Below are positions 7,691 through 14,977 of a stretch of 49,556 nt of DNA, one piece after another (the first letter of the stretch is position 1; each line of letters opens with the position of its first letter). Source of the stretch: Collinsella sp. (GTDB lineage: Bacteria; Actinomycetota; Coriobacteriia; Coriobacteriales; Coriobacteriaceae); the NCBI GenBank assembly GCA_019419525.1, contig DXZU01000036.1:1-49556 (forward strand), read 5' to 3'. The notes beneath the pieces are model-generated. The model was not told the origin of the DNA and searched no databases. It worked only from the letters and a program-made list of their open reading frames with translations. A program made the position numbers and the translations under genes.

Positions 7691-8801
7691 CTATCGCCAC
7701 GCCCTGGAGCACATTTCGTTTACCGATAATGCGAAGCAGCACATGGCAAACTCGATTGCTCAGTCCGTCGCCTCGAGCGATGCGGCGACCGCTCAAAGCA
7801 ACTTTAATGGCACGCGACGCAAGCCGCGCATCGCCCGCCATCCCGTAAGAACAGTCGCTCGCATTGCCGCTGTAACGGCAGTCCTCGCTATCGTCATTGG
7901 AGGCGCTGGCACGGCTATGGCAACAGGCGTCCTGCCGCTTCCTTCTGACATGCTTTCCGACATCTTTGACGGACCTGCTTCTCAAACCGAGATCATCGAC
8001 CGTATTGGCCGGCCCGTCGGTGCTAGCTGCTCCAACAACGGAGTCACCGTGACCGCCGACGCCATCATGGGCGACAAGGATATGGTTACCATCGCCTATA
8101 CGCTTACGTTCGACGATCCCGCTGCCCTGAAAAAGCTTTCCGAGCCGGGCGAGAACGGAACTATCGCCGGAAGTGTCGATGGAAACGTATACGTTGATGG
8201 CGAGCATGGCGGCCAAGGCCAATCATGGCTCATTGACAAGAACCCCAATGACTCCAGCATTCAATACTTTGCACAGTTCAGCGTTGAATCACCCGGCCTT
8301 ATGGGCAGGACCGTCCGCACGCATATCAACTCTCTCGTTGTGCCACGTGCTGGCAAAGAGCTTCCCGAGTATAAGAAAATACTTACGGGCCCATGGGATC
8401 TTAAGTTCCAGCTGAATTACGAAGATACATCCGTTACGATTCCCGCGCCCAAATCGGTCAACTTTAACGGCACCAAGGCGACGATTCAAGAGGCCACCGT
8501 ATCCTGCGTTGGCGTTTCAGTCCGCTACAACATAGATCGTTCCATCGAACACGACAACAACAGCGGCAAGATGTCTCAAAACATGGAGGAGTCTATGGAT
8601 GCCGTTGGCAACATACCCCTCATCGTGACGTTCAAAGACGGTCATGTTGAGGACGCAACCAGCCACAGCGGCTATTTCGCAAATAAACTGGATAACGGCA
8701 CCACTGATGTCCACAAGACCTGGCCGTTCTCGCAAGTTTGTGACACAGACAAGATTGCAAGCGTACAAATTGGCGATACGGTCATTCCCATGAATTCGTA
8801 A
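7671..8801 (+). CDS. DUF4179-type membrane protein, putative anti-sigma factor
   Basis: A 376-residue protein: about 60 cytoplasmic N-terminal residues, a basic stretch (RKPRIARHPVR), one transmembrane helix at about residues 63-85 (VAAVTAVLAIVIGGAG-like), then a large extracytoplasmic domain with DUF4179-like beta strands (GVTVTADAIMGDKDMVTIAYTL). It is translationally coupled to the ECF sigma gene by a 20-nt overlap, with its RBS (AAAGGAG) inside that gene. Families with this order act as membrane-anchored anti-sigma factors. No zinc-binding H-x3-C-x2-C motif is visible, so it is not a ZAS-type anti-sigma. The role is inferred from context. Confidence 0.75.
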   Translation: MTTNSNDYRHALEHISFTDNAKQHMANSIAQSVASSDAATAQSNFNGTRRKPRIARHPVRTVARIAAVTAVLAIVIGGAGTAMATGVLPLPSDMLSDIFDGPASQTEIIDRIGRPVGASCSNNGVTVTADAIMGDKDMVTIAYTLTFDDPAALKKLSEPGENGTIAGSVDGNVYVDGEHGGQGQSWLIDKNPNDSSIQYFAQFSVESPGLMGRTVRTHINSLVVPRAGKELPEYKKILTGPWDLKFQLNYEDTSVTIPAPKSVNFNGTKATIQEATVSCVGVSVRYNIDRSIEHDNNSGKMSQNMEESMDAVGNIPLIVTFKDGHVEDATSHSGYFANKLDNGTTDVHKTWPFSQVCDTDKIASVQIGDTVIPMNS

Positions 8802-8918
8802 CGCTACGCGGCTCGTATATGCACCCGGTTCCGCACTTCGCGTCTAAAGATGCGCTGTCATCGAGCAGCGTGAGCGCAAGGCCGCCCGTATGGTCGGCTG
8901 GGAACACCTCGTTGCGCT

Positions 8919-8960
8919 AAAAACCACCACGAAGGGGACCGGCACCTTTGTGGTGGTTTT
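8919..8960 (+). terminator. Family A palindromic repeat, copy 4
   Basis: AAAACCACCACGAAGG pairs with CCTTTGTGGTGGTTTT around GGACCGGCA. It is followed by the same GCTGACTCGTCCGACCTGTCC extension seen after copy 3. It lies about 120 nt downstream of the anti-sigma gene; the sequence between holds no gene. Confidence 0.75.
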
Positions 8961-8990
8961 GCTGACTCGTCCGACCTGTCCCAACGGTTT

Positions 8991-9047
8991 GTCTCAATCT
9001 GTAACAGGTAGGGCCCAAATAATCGGTTAGCTGTTACAGATCGAGAC
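8991..9047. repeat. Family B palindrome, copy 1
   Basis: Left arm GTCTCAATCTGTAACA (8991-9006); right arm TGTTACAGATCGAGAC (9032-9047), one mismatch. The 25-nt middle is not conserved among copies. Non-coding, between the anti-sigma gene and the leu remnant. Confidence 0.8.
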
Positions 9048-9070
9048 AGACCACGGATGCTCGGCCGAAA

Positions 9071-9127
9071 ATCTCAATCTGTAACAGGTAGGAACGATTT
9101 TGCCCCTTAGATGTTACAGATTGAGAT
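9071..9127. repeat. Family B palindrome, copy 2
   Basis: ATCTCAATCTGTAACA (9071-9086) and TGTTACAGATTGAGAT (9112-9127) pair perfectly. The total length of 57 nt equals copies 1 and 4. It lies 23 nt from copy 1, so the two form a tandem pair. The interval 8802-9152 contains only these repeats. Confidence 0.8.
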
Positions 9128-9152
9128 ATTTGACAGCTTGAATCGGCATCGC

Positions 9153-9795
9153 CTACAGCGCGGCGACGACCTTGTCGCCCATCGTCGTGGTGCCGAGGAT
9201 CTTATCTGCCGGGGTGTTGACATCGGCGATGTCACGGGTGCGCCAGCCCTCGTCGAGCACGCGCGCCACGGCGCTCTCGATCCACGCGGCTTGCTCGCCC
9301 ATGTCGAGCGCGTAGGTCAGCAGCATCGCCACCGACAAGATTTGAGCCAGCGGATTGGCCACGCCGAGCCCCGCGATGCCAGGAGCGCTGCCAGCGCTCG
9401 GCCCAAACAGCGATACGCCATCATCCAGCGAGGCAGAGGCAAGCATACCGAGCGATCCGGTAATCTGAGCCGCCTCATCGGACAGGATGTCGCCGAACAT
9501 GTTCTCCGTCACCACGACGTCAAAGTCTGCCGGTCGACTGATGAGCTGCATGGCGGCGTTGTCGACGAGCAGGTCCTCAAGCTCCACGTCGGAGTACTCC
9601 TCGTCTTGCACGCGATGCACGATCTCGCGCCACATGCGGCTCGTCTCCAGCACGTTGCGCTTATCAACGCTCGTCACCTTGCCGCGACGTTTGCGCGCCG
9701 CCTCAAATGCCTGGCGCGCAATGCGCTCAATCTCGTACTCGCGATACTCCATCACGTCGACCGCACGCTGACCGGCCGCACCCGCAGCGCCCGCG
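9153..9795 (-). pseudogene. leuB: 'leuB remnant: C-terminal part of 3-isopropylmalate dehydrogenase
   Basis: Translates as the C-terminal roughly 210 residues of LeuB, the NAD-dependent oxidative decarboxylase of leucine synthesis. EIERIARQAFEAARKR, KVTSVDKRNVLETS, LLVDNAAMQLI, FGDILSDEAAQITGSLG and SAPGIAG are all recognisable. The first roughly 160 residues, including half of the active site, are missing. Upstream sequence switches directly into leuA near 9790-9800 in a different frame, so an internal deletion joined leuA to leuB and removed anything between. There is no ribosome site at the break. It cannot make an active enzyme. Confidence 0.9.
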
Positions 9796-10359
9796 CAGGT
9801 CACGGATGCGGGCGCCAAAGTCCCACGGCATGTTGTAGCCCATCGTATCGGGGATGTTCACGACCGTGGCACCGGCCTTTACGGCCGCCTCGATAATGCG
9901 CACCAGAAACTCCTGATCGGAGCGGCCGGCATCCTCGGCATAAAACTCAACATCGTCAACGAACTTGCGAGCATGTTTGACGGCATGGATCGCTCACTCA
10001 ATTGCCCTTTCCTCAGTCATATGGAGCTTGTCGCGCAGGTGACTGGTGCTCACACCCAGCCCTGTATGGATACGGGGCCTCTGGGCCGTTTTGAGCGCCT
10101 CTGCAGCCACTTCGATATCCCTGTCGACAGCGCGCGTCAGGCCGCATACCGTGCATCGGTCGCCCGCAATCTTGCCAATCTCCTGTACGGAGCGAAAGTC
10201 ACCAGGACTCGAGATGGGAAAGCCCGCCTCGATAACGTCCACGTTCATGCGCACCAGCTGGCGGGCGATGAAGAGCTTTTCCTCGGTATTCATGCTGGCG
10301 CCCGGCGACTGCTCACCGTCGCACAGGGTGGCGTCAAAGATTGTGATTTTGCGGCTTAT
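9796..10359 (-). pseudogene. leuA: leuA' remnant: N-terminal part of 2-isopropylmalate synthase
   Basis: Encodes the first roughly 188 residues of LeuA (SRKITIFDATLCDGEQSP through IPDTMGYNMPWDFGARIRDL), then breaks into leuB sequence. Three further lesions are visible. The codon 5 nt after a perfect AGGAGG (10365-10370) is ATA (10357-10359) where ATG is expected. The invariant Arg of TLRDGEQ is Cys (codon 13). An in-frame TGA at 9994-9996 interrupts AIE-AIHAVKHA at codon 122. The catalytic barrel is truncated, so the gene is dead. The order leuA...leuB matches a former leuACDB-type operon. Confidence 0.9.
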
Positions 10360-10425
10360 ATGTTCCTCCTGATTGACCGTTTTATGACAGATGGCTTTCA
10401 GGAGAGAGAGAAGGCCTAGAGATAG

Positions 10426-10483
10426 AAAAATACCCGTGTCGCTCATCACGCCTGAAAGCGGCAGACGATAGCGCACCCGGGTA
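10426..10483 (-). terminator. leu operon attenuator (terminator and antiterminator)
   Basis: On the minus strand TACCCGGGTGCGCT pairs with AGCGACACGGGTA and is followed by five T (10426-10430), forming an intrinsic terminator. Its 5' arm contains GCGCTATC (10467-10474), which is also perfectly complementary to GATAGCGC inside the leader-peptide gene (10518-10525). That gives the alternative antiterminator pairing expected for leucine-tRNA-dependent attenuation. The structure looks intact although the operon it controls is destroyed. Confidence 0.8.
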
Positions 10484-10512
10484 CAACAAATCGTTATAGC
10501 GAGATTACAACC

Positions 10513-10572
10513 CTAGCGCGCTATCCAATCTAGTAGCGCTAGGCCTAGGAGCTGTTGCGTGTTCTTAAACAT
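10513..10572 (-). CDS. leuL: Leucine leader peptide (attenuation control)
   Basis: A 19-codon ORF reading MFKNTQQLLGLALLDWIAR, with ribosome site AAGGGAG 6 nt before the ATG. Five of 19 residues are Leu, in LLGLALL, and four of the five are the codon CTA. That is the signature of a leucine-sensing leader: ribosomes stall at CTA codons when charged Leu-tRNA is scarce, freeing GATAGCGC (10518-10525) or its partner to form the antiterminator. It is too short for standard gene finders. Confidence comes from codon content, RBS, promoter and the downstream attenuator together. Confidence 0.85.
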   Translation of the reverse strand: MFKNTQQLLGLALLDWIAR

Positions 10573-10597
10573 GTTGGGCTCCCTTCGGCCTCGGGTA

Positions 10598-10626
10598 GTA
10601 CTACATCGCGCTAAAGTACAACACAA
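10598..10626 (-). promoter_or_regulatory. Promoter of the leu leader
   Basis: On the minus strand TTGTGT (10621-10626) and TAGTAC (10598-10603) have a 17-nt spacer, about 26 nt upstream of the leader-peptide ATG. Confidence 0.6.
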
Positions 10627-10628
10627 GT

Positions 10629-10675
10629 AAAACCACCACAAGGGTGCCTGTGAACTGTCCCCTTCGTGGTGGTTT
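10629..10675. repeat. Family A palindromic repeat, copy 5 (inverted orientation)
   Basis: AAAACCACCAC and GTGGTGGTTT arms surround CAAGGGTGCCTGTGAACTGT and CCCCTTC. The loop carries the complement of the AGGGGACAGGCACC core, so this copy is inverted relative to copies 1-4. GTTGACTC after it resembles the GCTGACTC tail of copies 3 and 4. Confidence 0.7.
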
Positions 10676-10695
10676 CGTTGACTCAAAAGCAAGAG

Positions 10696-10724
10696 ACCCG
10701 GTCCTGCACGAGGCAGAACCGGGT
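10696..10724 (-). terminator. Terminator of the rplKA operon
   Basis: ACCCGGTCCTGC (10696-10707) and GCAGAACCGGGT (10713-10724) form a long stem downstream of rplA. On the minus strand it is followed by a short T-containing run. Confidence 0.75.
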
Positions 10725-10765
10725 ATCTTTAGCAATGCTTGCTTTGCTCAGGCAGTAACTAAAAG

Positions 10766-11473
10766 TTACTCAGCCAGGAAGTCGCGCTGGACAGCGGGAT
10801 CAACCTTGACGCCAGGGCCCATGGTGGAAGACACGGAGATGGACTTGACGTACTTGCCCTTAGCAGAAGAGGGCTTGACGCGCAGGATCTCGGTGTACAG
10901 GGCAGCGTAGTTCTCGACGAGCTGCTGCTCAGAGAAGGACTTCTTGCCCAGGGGCACGTGGCAGATGCCGTAACGGTCGGCGCGGTACTCAACGCGGCCA
11001 GCCTTGAGCTCGGAGACCATCTTGGCGACGTCCATGGTCACGGTGCCGAGCTTGGGGTTCGGCATGAGGCCACGGGGACCAAGGATCTTACCGATGCGGC
11101 CAACCTTGGCCATCATGTTCGGCGTAGCGATAGCGGCGTCGAAGTTGATCTCGCCCTTCTGGATCTGGGCGACGAGCTCGTCGGAACCGATGATGTCGAC
11201 GCCGGCAGCCTCGGCCTCGCGGGCCTTCTCGCCCTCGGCGAAGACGGCAACACGAACGGTCTTGCCGGTGCCGTGGGGCAGGGAGATGGAGCCACGGATG
11301 TTCTGGTCAGCCTTACGAGTATCGATGCCCAGACGGAAGTGGGCCTCGACGGTCTCGTCGAACTTGGCGGTGTCGAGCTCCTTGATGAGCTTGGCAGCCT
11401 GAAGGGGGGTGTAGAGCGTGGCGCGGTCGATCTTCTCGGCAGCGGCGTTATAGCTCTTACCATGCTTAGCCAT
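10766..11473 (-). CDS. rplA: 50S ribosomal protein L1
   Basis: A 235-residue L1, the stalk-base protein that binds 23S rRNA near the E site and helps release deacylated tRNA. MAKHGKSYNAAAEK opens the protein; TGKTVRVAVFAEGEKA, NFDAAIATPNMM and GKILGPRGLMPNPKLGTV are diagnostic L1 blocks. The start at 11473 is 8 nt from AGGAGG (11482-11487); an in-frame ATG at 11479 is too close to it. Last gene of the rpmG-secE-nusG-rplK-rplA string. L1 represses its own operon in other bacteria; the two GC-rich hairpins in the 117-nt rplK-rplA spacer could be part of such control. Confidence 0.97.
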   Translation of the reverse strand: MAKHGKSYNAAAEKIDRATLYTPLQAAKLIKELDTAKFDETVEAHFRLGIDTRKADQNIRGSISLPHGTGKTVRVAVFAEGEKAREAEAAGVDIIGSDELVAQIQKGEINFDAAIATPNMMAKVGRIGKILGPRGLMPNPKLGTVTMDVAKMVSELKAGRVEYRADRYGICHVPLGKKSFSEQQLVENYAALYTEILRVKPSSAKGKYVKSISVSSTMGPGVKVDPAVQRDFLAE

Positions 11474-11590
11474 GTGCATTACCTCCTGTGGTTAAACGGG
11501 CGTGAGCCCTCCCACATCGTATCGTGTGCCCTATTGCACACATTTAACGGGCGCCCCGGTCGGAGCACCCGTCATTACCTAAAGAAATCG

Positions 11591-12019
11591 CTACTCAGCG
11601 ATGGTGACGCCCATGGAACGGGCGGTACCGGCGATGATCTTCTTGGCGGCGTCAATGTCGTTGGCATTGAGGTCCGGCATCTTGATCTCGGCGATCTTGG
11701 TGAGCTGCTCCTGGGAGAGCTGACCGACCTTGTCGGCCTGGGGCTTAGCGGAACCAGACTTGAGGTTCAGCTCCTTCTTGATGAGGTGAGCCGCCGGCGG
11801 GGTCTTGGTGATGAAGGAGAAGGACTTATCCTCGTAGACAGAGATCTCAACGGGGATGATGTCGCCCTTCTTGTCCTGCGTCTCGGCGTTAAAGGCCTGG
11901 CAGAACTGCATGATGTTCACGCCAGCAGCGCCCAGGGCGGGGCCGACGGGAGGAGCGGGGTTAGCTGCACCAGCAGGAATCTGGAGCTTAATGACGTTGG
12001 CAACCTTCTTCTCAGCCAT
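11591..12019 (-). CDS. rplK: 50S ribosomal protein L11
   Basis: A 142-residue L11, which with 23S rRNA forms the GTPase-associated centre and is the thiopeptide-binding site. The N-terminal KLQIPAGAANPAPPVGPALG with conserved prolines and the C-terminal RNA-binding KSGSAKPQADKVGQ, ending in the GTARSMGVTI block, are typical. Start at 12019 is chosen because AAGGA lies 7 nt upstream; an ATG two codons earlier overlaps the ribosome site. Next to rplA and nusG in the conserved order. Confidence 0.97.
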   Translation of the reverse strand: MAEKKVANVIKLQIPAGAANPAPPVGPALGAAGVNIMQFCQAFNAETQDKKGDIIPVEISVYEDKSFSFITKTPPAAHLIKKELNLKSGSAKPQADKVGQLSQEQLTKIAEIKMPDLNANDIDAAKKIIAGTARSMGVTIAE

Positions 12020-12139
12020 GGTCATTCCTTTCGAATCACGAGTGTGAAGTACTTGCTATATCGTAAGCACGCACGTGTTAGAAGCACTCCTGAGATGAGC
12101 AGTCACAGAAGAAGCACGCTCGCGCGAACGGACGAAAAC

Positions 12140-12676
12140 TTAAGCGATGACAGCGACCTGGTTAAAGTCGAGCTCGACCGGCGTCTCGCGGCCAAAGATC
12201 ATCAGCGTGACCTTGAGCTTGCCAGCCTCGGTGTTAACCTCGGAGACCTTGCCATCAAAGTCGGTAAGCGGGCCATCGGTGACGCGGACGGACGTGCCGA
12301 CCTGAATATCGACCGAGGTGCGCTTGGGCGAATCGCCCTTACCGGGACGACGAGTCATCTTGTTGTACTCGTCGCGGGAAAGCGGAGCGGGCTTGCCGTT
12401 GCCGCCCAGGAAACCGGTGACGCCAGGCGTGTTACGAACGCACGTCCAAGCATCGTCATCCATCTCCATGCGGACCAGGACATAACCCGGGAAGATCTTA
12501 GAATCCTTGGTCTCGCGCTTGCCACCCTCTTTAATCTCGGTGACGCGCTCCATAGGAATCTCGATATCAAAGATACGGTCCTGCATGCCCATGGTCTCGA
12601 TGCGATGCTCGAGATCGGACTTAACGCGGTTCTCGTATCCAGAGTAAGTGTGAACGACGTACCAACGCTTAGACAT
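12140..12676 (-). CDS. nusG: Transcription termination/antitermination factor NusG
   Basis: A 178-residue NusG that binds RNA polymerase, suppresses pausing and couples transcription to translation or Rho. The NGN domain (about 1-115) starts RWYVVHTYSGYENRVK and includes FPGYVLVRMEM and VRNTPGVTGFLG. A linker precedes the KOW domain (about 125-178, VGTSVRVTDGPLTDFDGKV). No extra domain insertion as in some actinobacteria. It follows secE by 3 nt. Confidence 0.97.
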   Translation of the reverse strand: MSKRWYVVHTYSGYENRVKSDLEHRIETMGMQDRIFDIEIPMERVTEIKEGGKRETKDSKIFPGYVLVRMEMDDDAWTCVRNTPGVTGFLGGNGKPAPLSRDEYNKMTRRPGKGDSPKRTSVDIQVGTSVRVTDGPLTDFDGKVSEVNTEAGKLKVTLMIFGRETPVELDFNQVAVIA

Positions 12677-12679
12677 GGT

Positions 12680-13018
12680 TTAGCCCCTCAATCCAGAGAA
12701 CAGAGCAAGAGCCTCGCCAAAGCCAGCATCGAGCAGAGCGATGACGACGCCGACGACGATCAGAGAAGCGCAAACGACGACCGAGTAGTTCACGAGCTCC
12801 TTCTTATCGGGCCACGTGACACGCTTCATCTCGGACTTGACCGAAGCGAAATACTTCTTGGTGCGGGCGAAGAAACCAGGCTTCTCGTTCTTCTTGGACT
12901 TCGCAGCCTTCTCGTTCTTCTTGGCAACGGCCTTCTTGGCCTCAACCTTGGAGTTGGCGGCAGCGTTATTGGCAGGTGCCGACTGCTGAGCCTTCTTCTT
13001 GTTCTTCTTGTTGGCCAT
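12680..13018 (-). CDS. secE: Preprotein translocase subunit SecE
   Basis: A 112-residue SecE, the small clamp subunit of the SecYEG channel. About 55 N-terminal residues are Lys/Ala-rich and low-complexity; then FFARTKKYFASVKSEMKRVTWPDKKEL, the family signature, then one transmembrane helix (about 78-97, VVVCASLIVVGVVIALL). The short form has one helix, as in Gram-positives. It directly precedes nusG and follows tRNA-Trp, the same linkage seen in many bacteria. Confidence 0.95.
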   Translation of the reverse strand: MANKKNKKKAQQSAPANNAAANSKVEAKKAVAKKNEKAAKSKKNEKPGFFARTKKYFASVKSEMKRVTWPDKKELVNYSVVVCASLIVVGVVIALLDAGFGEALALFSGLRG

Positions 13019-13094
13019 TTGGGTTACCTCCGCGCAATGCGCTTATACATGAGTAAACCGTAAGCCCCCAATTGGGAGCTTACGGAATAATGAC

Positions 13095-13170
13095 TGGCAC
13101 GCCAGGAAGGACTCGAACCCTCAACACTCGGTTTTGGAGACCGATGCTCTACCAATTGAACTACTGGCGT
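13095..13170 (-). tRNA. trnW: tRNA-Trp (CCA)
   Basis: Cloverleaf on the minus strand: acceptor ACGCCAG/CTGGCGT, D-arm GTTCAATTGGTAGAGC, anticodon loop CTCCAAA with anticodon CCA, T-arm GAGGGTTCGAGTCCTTC, discriminator G, CCA encoded. It lies between rpmG and secE and is probably co-transcribed with them. Confidence 0.95.
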
Positions 13171-13183
13171 ATATGACTAGAGA

Positions 13184-13333
13184 CTAGCGAGTCTCTTTGT
13201 GCAACGTGTGGTGCCGGCACCAGGGGCAATACTTCTTGATCTCCATACGATCAGGCATGTTCGACTTGTTCTTGGTGGTCGTATAGTTGCGGCGCTTGCA
13301 CTCAGTGCACGCAAGAGTAACTAGAGTACGCAT
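13184..13333 (-). CDS. rpmG: 50S ribosomal protein L33 (zinc-binding form)
   Basis: A 49-residue L33, reading MRTLVTLACTECKRRNY at its start and KKYCPWCRHHTLHKETR at its end. Four cysteines (9, 12, 36, 39) form two CxxC knuckles, so this is the zinc-dependent C+ form. AGGA precedes the ATG. First gene of the rpmG-tRNA-Trp-secE-nusG-rplK-rplA string behind a strong promoter. Confidence 0.95.
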   Translation of the reverse strand: MRTLVTLACTECKRRNYTTTKNKSNMPDRMEIKKYCPWCRHHTLHKETR

Positions 13334-13378
13334 TTATCCTGAACCTTTCATTTCCGCCCCGTACGGGCACGAGATGGT

Positions 13379-13408
13379 ACTTTATCAGCTCTATGTAAGT
13401 GCTGTCAA
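13379..13408 (-). promoter_or_regulatory. Promoter of the rpmG-secE-nusG-rplKA operon
   Basis: On the minus strand TTGACA (13403-13408) is followed by GATAAAGT; taking TAAAGT (13379-13384) as -10 gives 18 nt, GATAAA gives 16. It is 46 nt upstream of the L33 start. The 13409-13554 stretch further upstream holds nothing I can assign. Confidence 0.65.
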
Positions 13409-13554
13409 TGAAAACCTCGAATCAATTGGTTCTCGGTGGATCCATTCATATTTGGAACACATCAATGAAGTCATCGAGAGCTAATCGACGGTGCAACCAG
13501 GACCATTATTGATCCTCTCGACACCAGCAACGGCTCAAGATCCATTGCAGAAAA

Positions 13555-13584
13555 GAACCCGGCACCCATATAAGTGCCGGGTTC
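13555..13584 (-). terminator. Terminator of tuf
   Basis: GAACCCGGCAC (13555-13565) and GTGCCGGGTTC (13574-13584) pair perfectly around 8 nt. On the minus strand TTTTC follows. It lies 27 nt past the tuf stop. Confidence 0.85.
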
Positions 13585-13610
13585 TCTAAGTCAACTATCA
13601 GAGAGCTAAT

Positions 13611-14801
13611 TTACTCAATGATCGTGGAGACGATGCCCGAACCGACGGTGTGGCCACCCTCGCGGATAGCGAAGCGCAGGCCCTCCTCCATGGCGATCGG
13701 GTGGATGAGGTCACCCTCGATGGTGATGTGGTCACCAGGCATAGCCATCTCGGTGCCCTCGGGGAGCTTGACCGTACCGGTAACGTCGGTGGTACGGAAG
13801 TAGAACTGAGGACGATAACCATCGAAGAACGGGGTGTGACGGCCGCCCTCCTCCTTGGTCAGAACGTAGATCTCGCCGGTGAACTTGGTGTGCGGGGTAA
13901 CCGAACCGGGCTTGCAGAGAACCTGGCCGCGCTCGATGTCCTCGCGCTTGATGCCGCGGAGCAGCAGACCGACGTTGTCGCCAGCCTCGCAGAAGTCCAT
14001 GGACTTACGGAACATCTCGATACCGGTAACGACGGTGTTCTGGGTATCCTTGATGCCGACGATCTCGACGGGCTCGTTGAGCTTGAGCTCACCGCGCTCG
14101 ACACGGCCGGTAGCAACAGTACCACGGCCGGAGATGGTCATAACGTCCTCAACGGCCATCAGGAACGGGAGGTCGTTGTTACGAGCAGGCGTCGGGATGT
14201 ACTCGTCGACGGCGTTCATGAGCTCGCGGATAGCGTCCATCCACTTGGCGTCGCCCTCGAGAGCGCCCAGAGCGGAACCACGGATGACGGGGATGTCGTC
14301 GCCGGGGAAATCGTACTCGGAGAGGAGCTCACGGGTCTCCATCTCGACGAGGTCGATGAGCTCGTCATCGTCAACCATGTCGCACTTGTTCAGGAAGACG
14401 ACGATGTAGGGAACGCCAACCTGACGGGCGAGCAGGATGTGCTCGCGGGTCTGAGCCATGGGGCCGTCGGTAGCGGCGATGACCAGGATAGCGCCGTCCA
14501 TCTGAGCAGCACCGGAGATCATGTTCTTGACGTAGTCAGCGTGGCCCGGGCAGTCAACGTGAGCGTAGTGACGGGCAGCAGTCTCGTACTCGACGTGGGA
14601 GACGGAGATCGTAATGCCGCGCTCGCGCTCCTCGGGAGCCTTGTCGATGTTCTCGAACGCAGTGAAGTCAGCCTTGCAGCCCTCGGTCTCGGAGAGAACC
14701 TTGGTGATGGCGGCGGTCAGCGTGGTCTTGCCGTGGTCGACGTGACCAATGGTGCCGATGTTAACATGCGGCTTAGTGCGCTCAAACTTCTCTTTGGCCA
14801 T
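13611..14801 (-). CDS. tuf: Elongation factor Tu
   Basis: A 396-residue EF-Tu that delivers aminoacyl-tRNA to the ribosome using GTP. G1 GHVDHGKT, G3 DCPGHADY, G4 NKCD and G5-type GSALGALEG are present, and domains II and III are complete to the VGSGIVSTIIE end. MAKEKFERTKPHVNIGT is the canonical start at 14801 after a GGAGG-like site. tRNA-Met, tRNA-Thr and tRNA-Tyr lie directly upstream on the same strand, as in the classical tRNA-tufB operon. A long hairpin separates the tRNAs from tuf. Confidence 0.98.
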   Translation of the reverse strand: MAKEKFERTKPHVNIGTIGHVDHGKTTLTAAITKVLSETEGCKADFTAFENIDKAPEERERGITISVSHVEYETAARHYAHVDCPGHADYVKNMISGAAQMDGAILVIAATDGPMAQTREHILLARQVGVPYIVVFLNKCDMVDDDELIDLVEMETRELLSEYDFPGDDIPVIRGSALGALEGDAKWMDAIRELMNAVDEYIPTPARNNDLPFLMAVEDVMTISGRGTVATGRVERGELKLNEPVEIVGIKDTQNTVVTGIEMFRKSMDFCEAGDNVGLLLRGIKREDIERGQVLCKPGSVTPHTKFTGEIYVLTKEEGGRHTPFFDGYRPQFYFRTTDVTGTVKLPEGTEMAMPGDHITIEGDLIHPIAMEEGLRFAIREGGHTVGSGIVSTIIE

Positions 14802-14855
14802 AAAGCCCTCCTCTAAACAGGTCGTCCCCGGACGGGACTTTGCCTTTATACCATA

Positions 14856-14886
14856 GTGGCCTCTCAACATACTATTGAGAAGCCAC
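14856..14886 (-). promoter_or_regulatory. Long hairpin between tRNA-Met and tuf
   Basis: GTGGCCTCTCAA (14856-14867) pairs with TTGAGAAGCCAC (14875-14886) with one mismatch. It lacks a T-tract, so it is more likely an RNA-processing site releasing the tRNAs from the tuf mRNA than a full terminator. TATGGTATAAAGG just after it could supply a -10 for tuf alone. Confidence 0.5.
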
Positions 14887-14897
14887 CGTGTTACCTA

Positions 14898-14974
14898 TGG
14901 TAGCGGTGACTGGATTCGAACCAGTGACGCCACGGGTATGAACCGTGTGCTCTAACCAACTGAGCTACACCGCC
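14898..14974 (-). tRNA. trnM: tRNA-Met (CAT), elongator type
   Basis: Acceptor GGCGGTG/CACCGCT, D-arm GCTCAGTTGGTTAGAGC, anticodon stem CACGG/CCGTG with loop TTCATAC, T-arm ACTGGTTCGAATCCAGT, CCA encoded. It lacks the three G-C pairs of initiator tRNA in the anticodon stem. A CAT-anticodon Ile2 tRNA cannot be fully excluded. Confidence 0.92.
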
Positions 14975-14977
14975 GGA

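Noticed and set aside
8991..9127. CRISPR-like array
   Set aside because: Each unit is an inverted, not a direct, repeat; only two units occur, with no regular spacers and no cas genes.
9994..9996. TGA in leuA as selenocysteine or read-through
   Set aside because: The rest of the gene carries start loss, a missense change at an invariant residue and a deletion fusion, so simple decay explains it.
10958..13063. 701-codon plus-strand open frame across rplA, rplK and nusG
   Set aside because: It crosses several conserved minus-strand genes and their spacers; the protein is low-complexity. A third-position GC artefact. Similar long frames opposite tuf, cysS, clpC, lysS and murE were rejected for the same reason.
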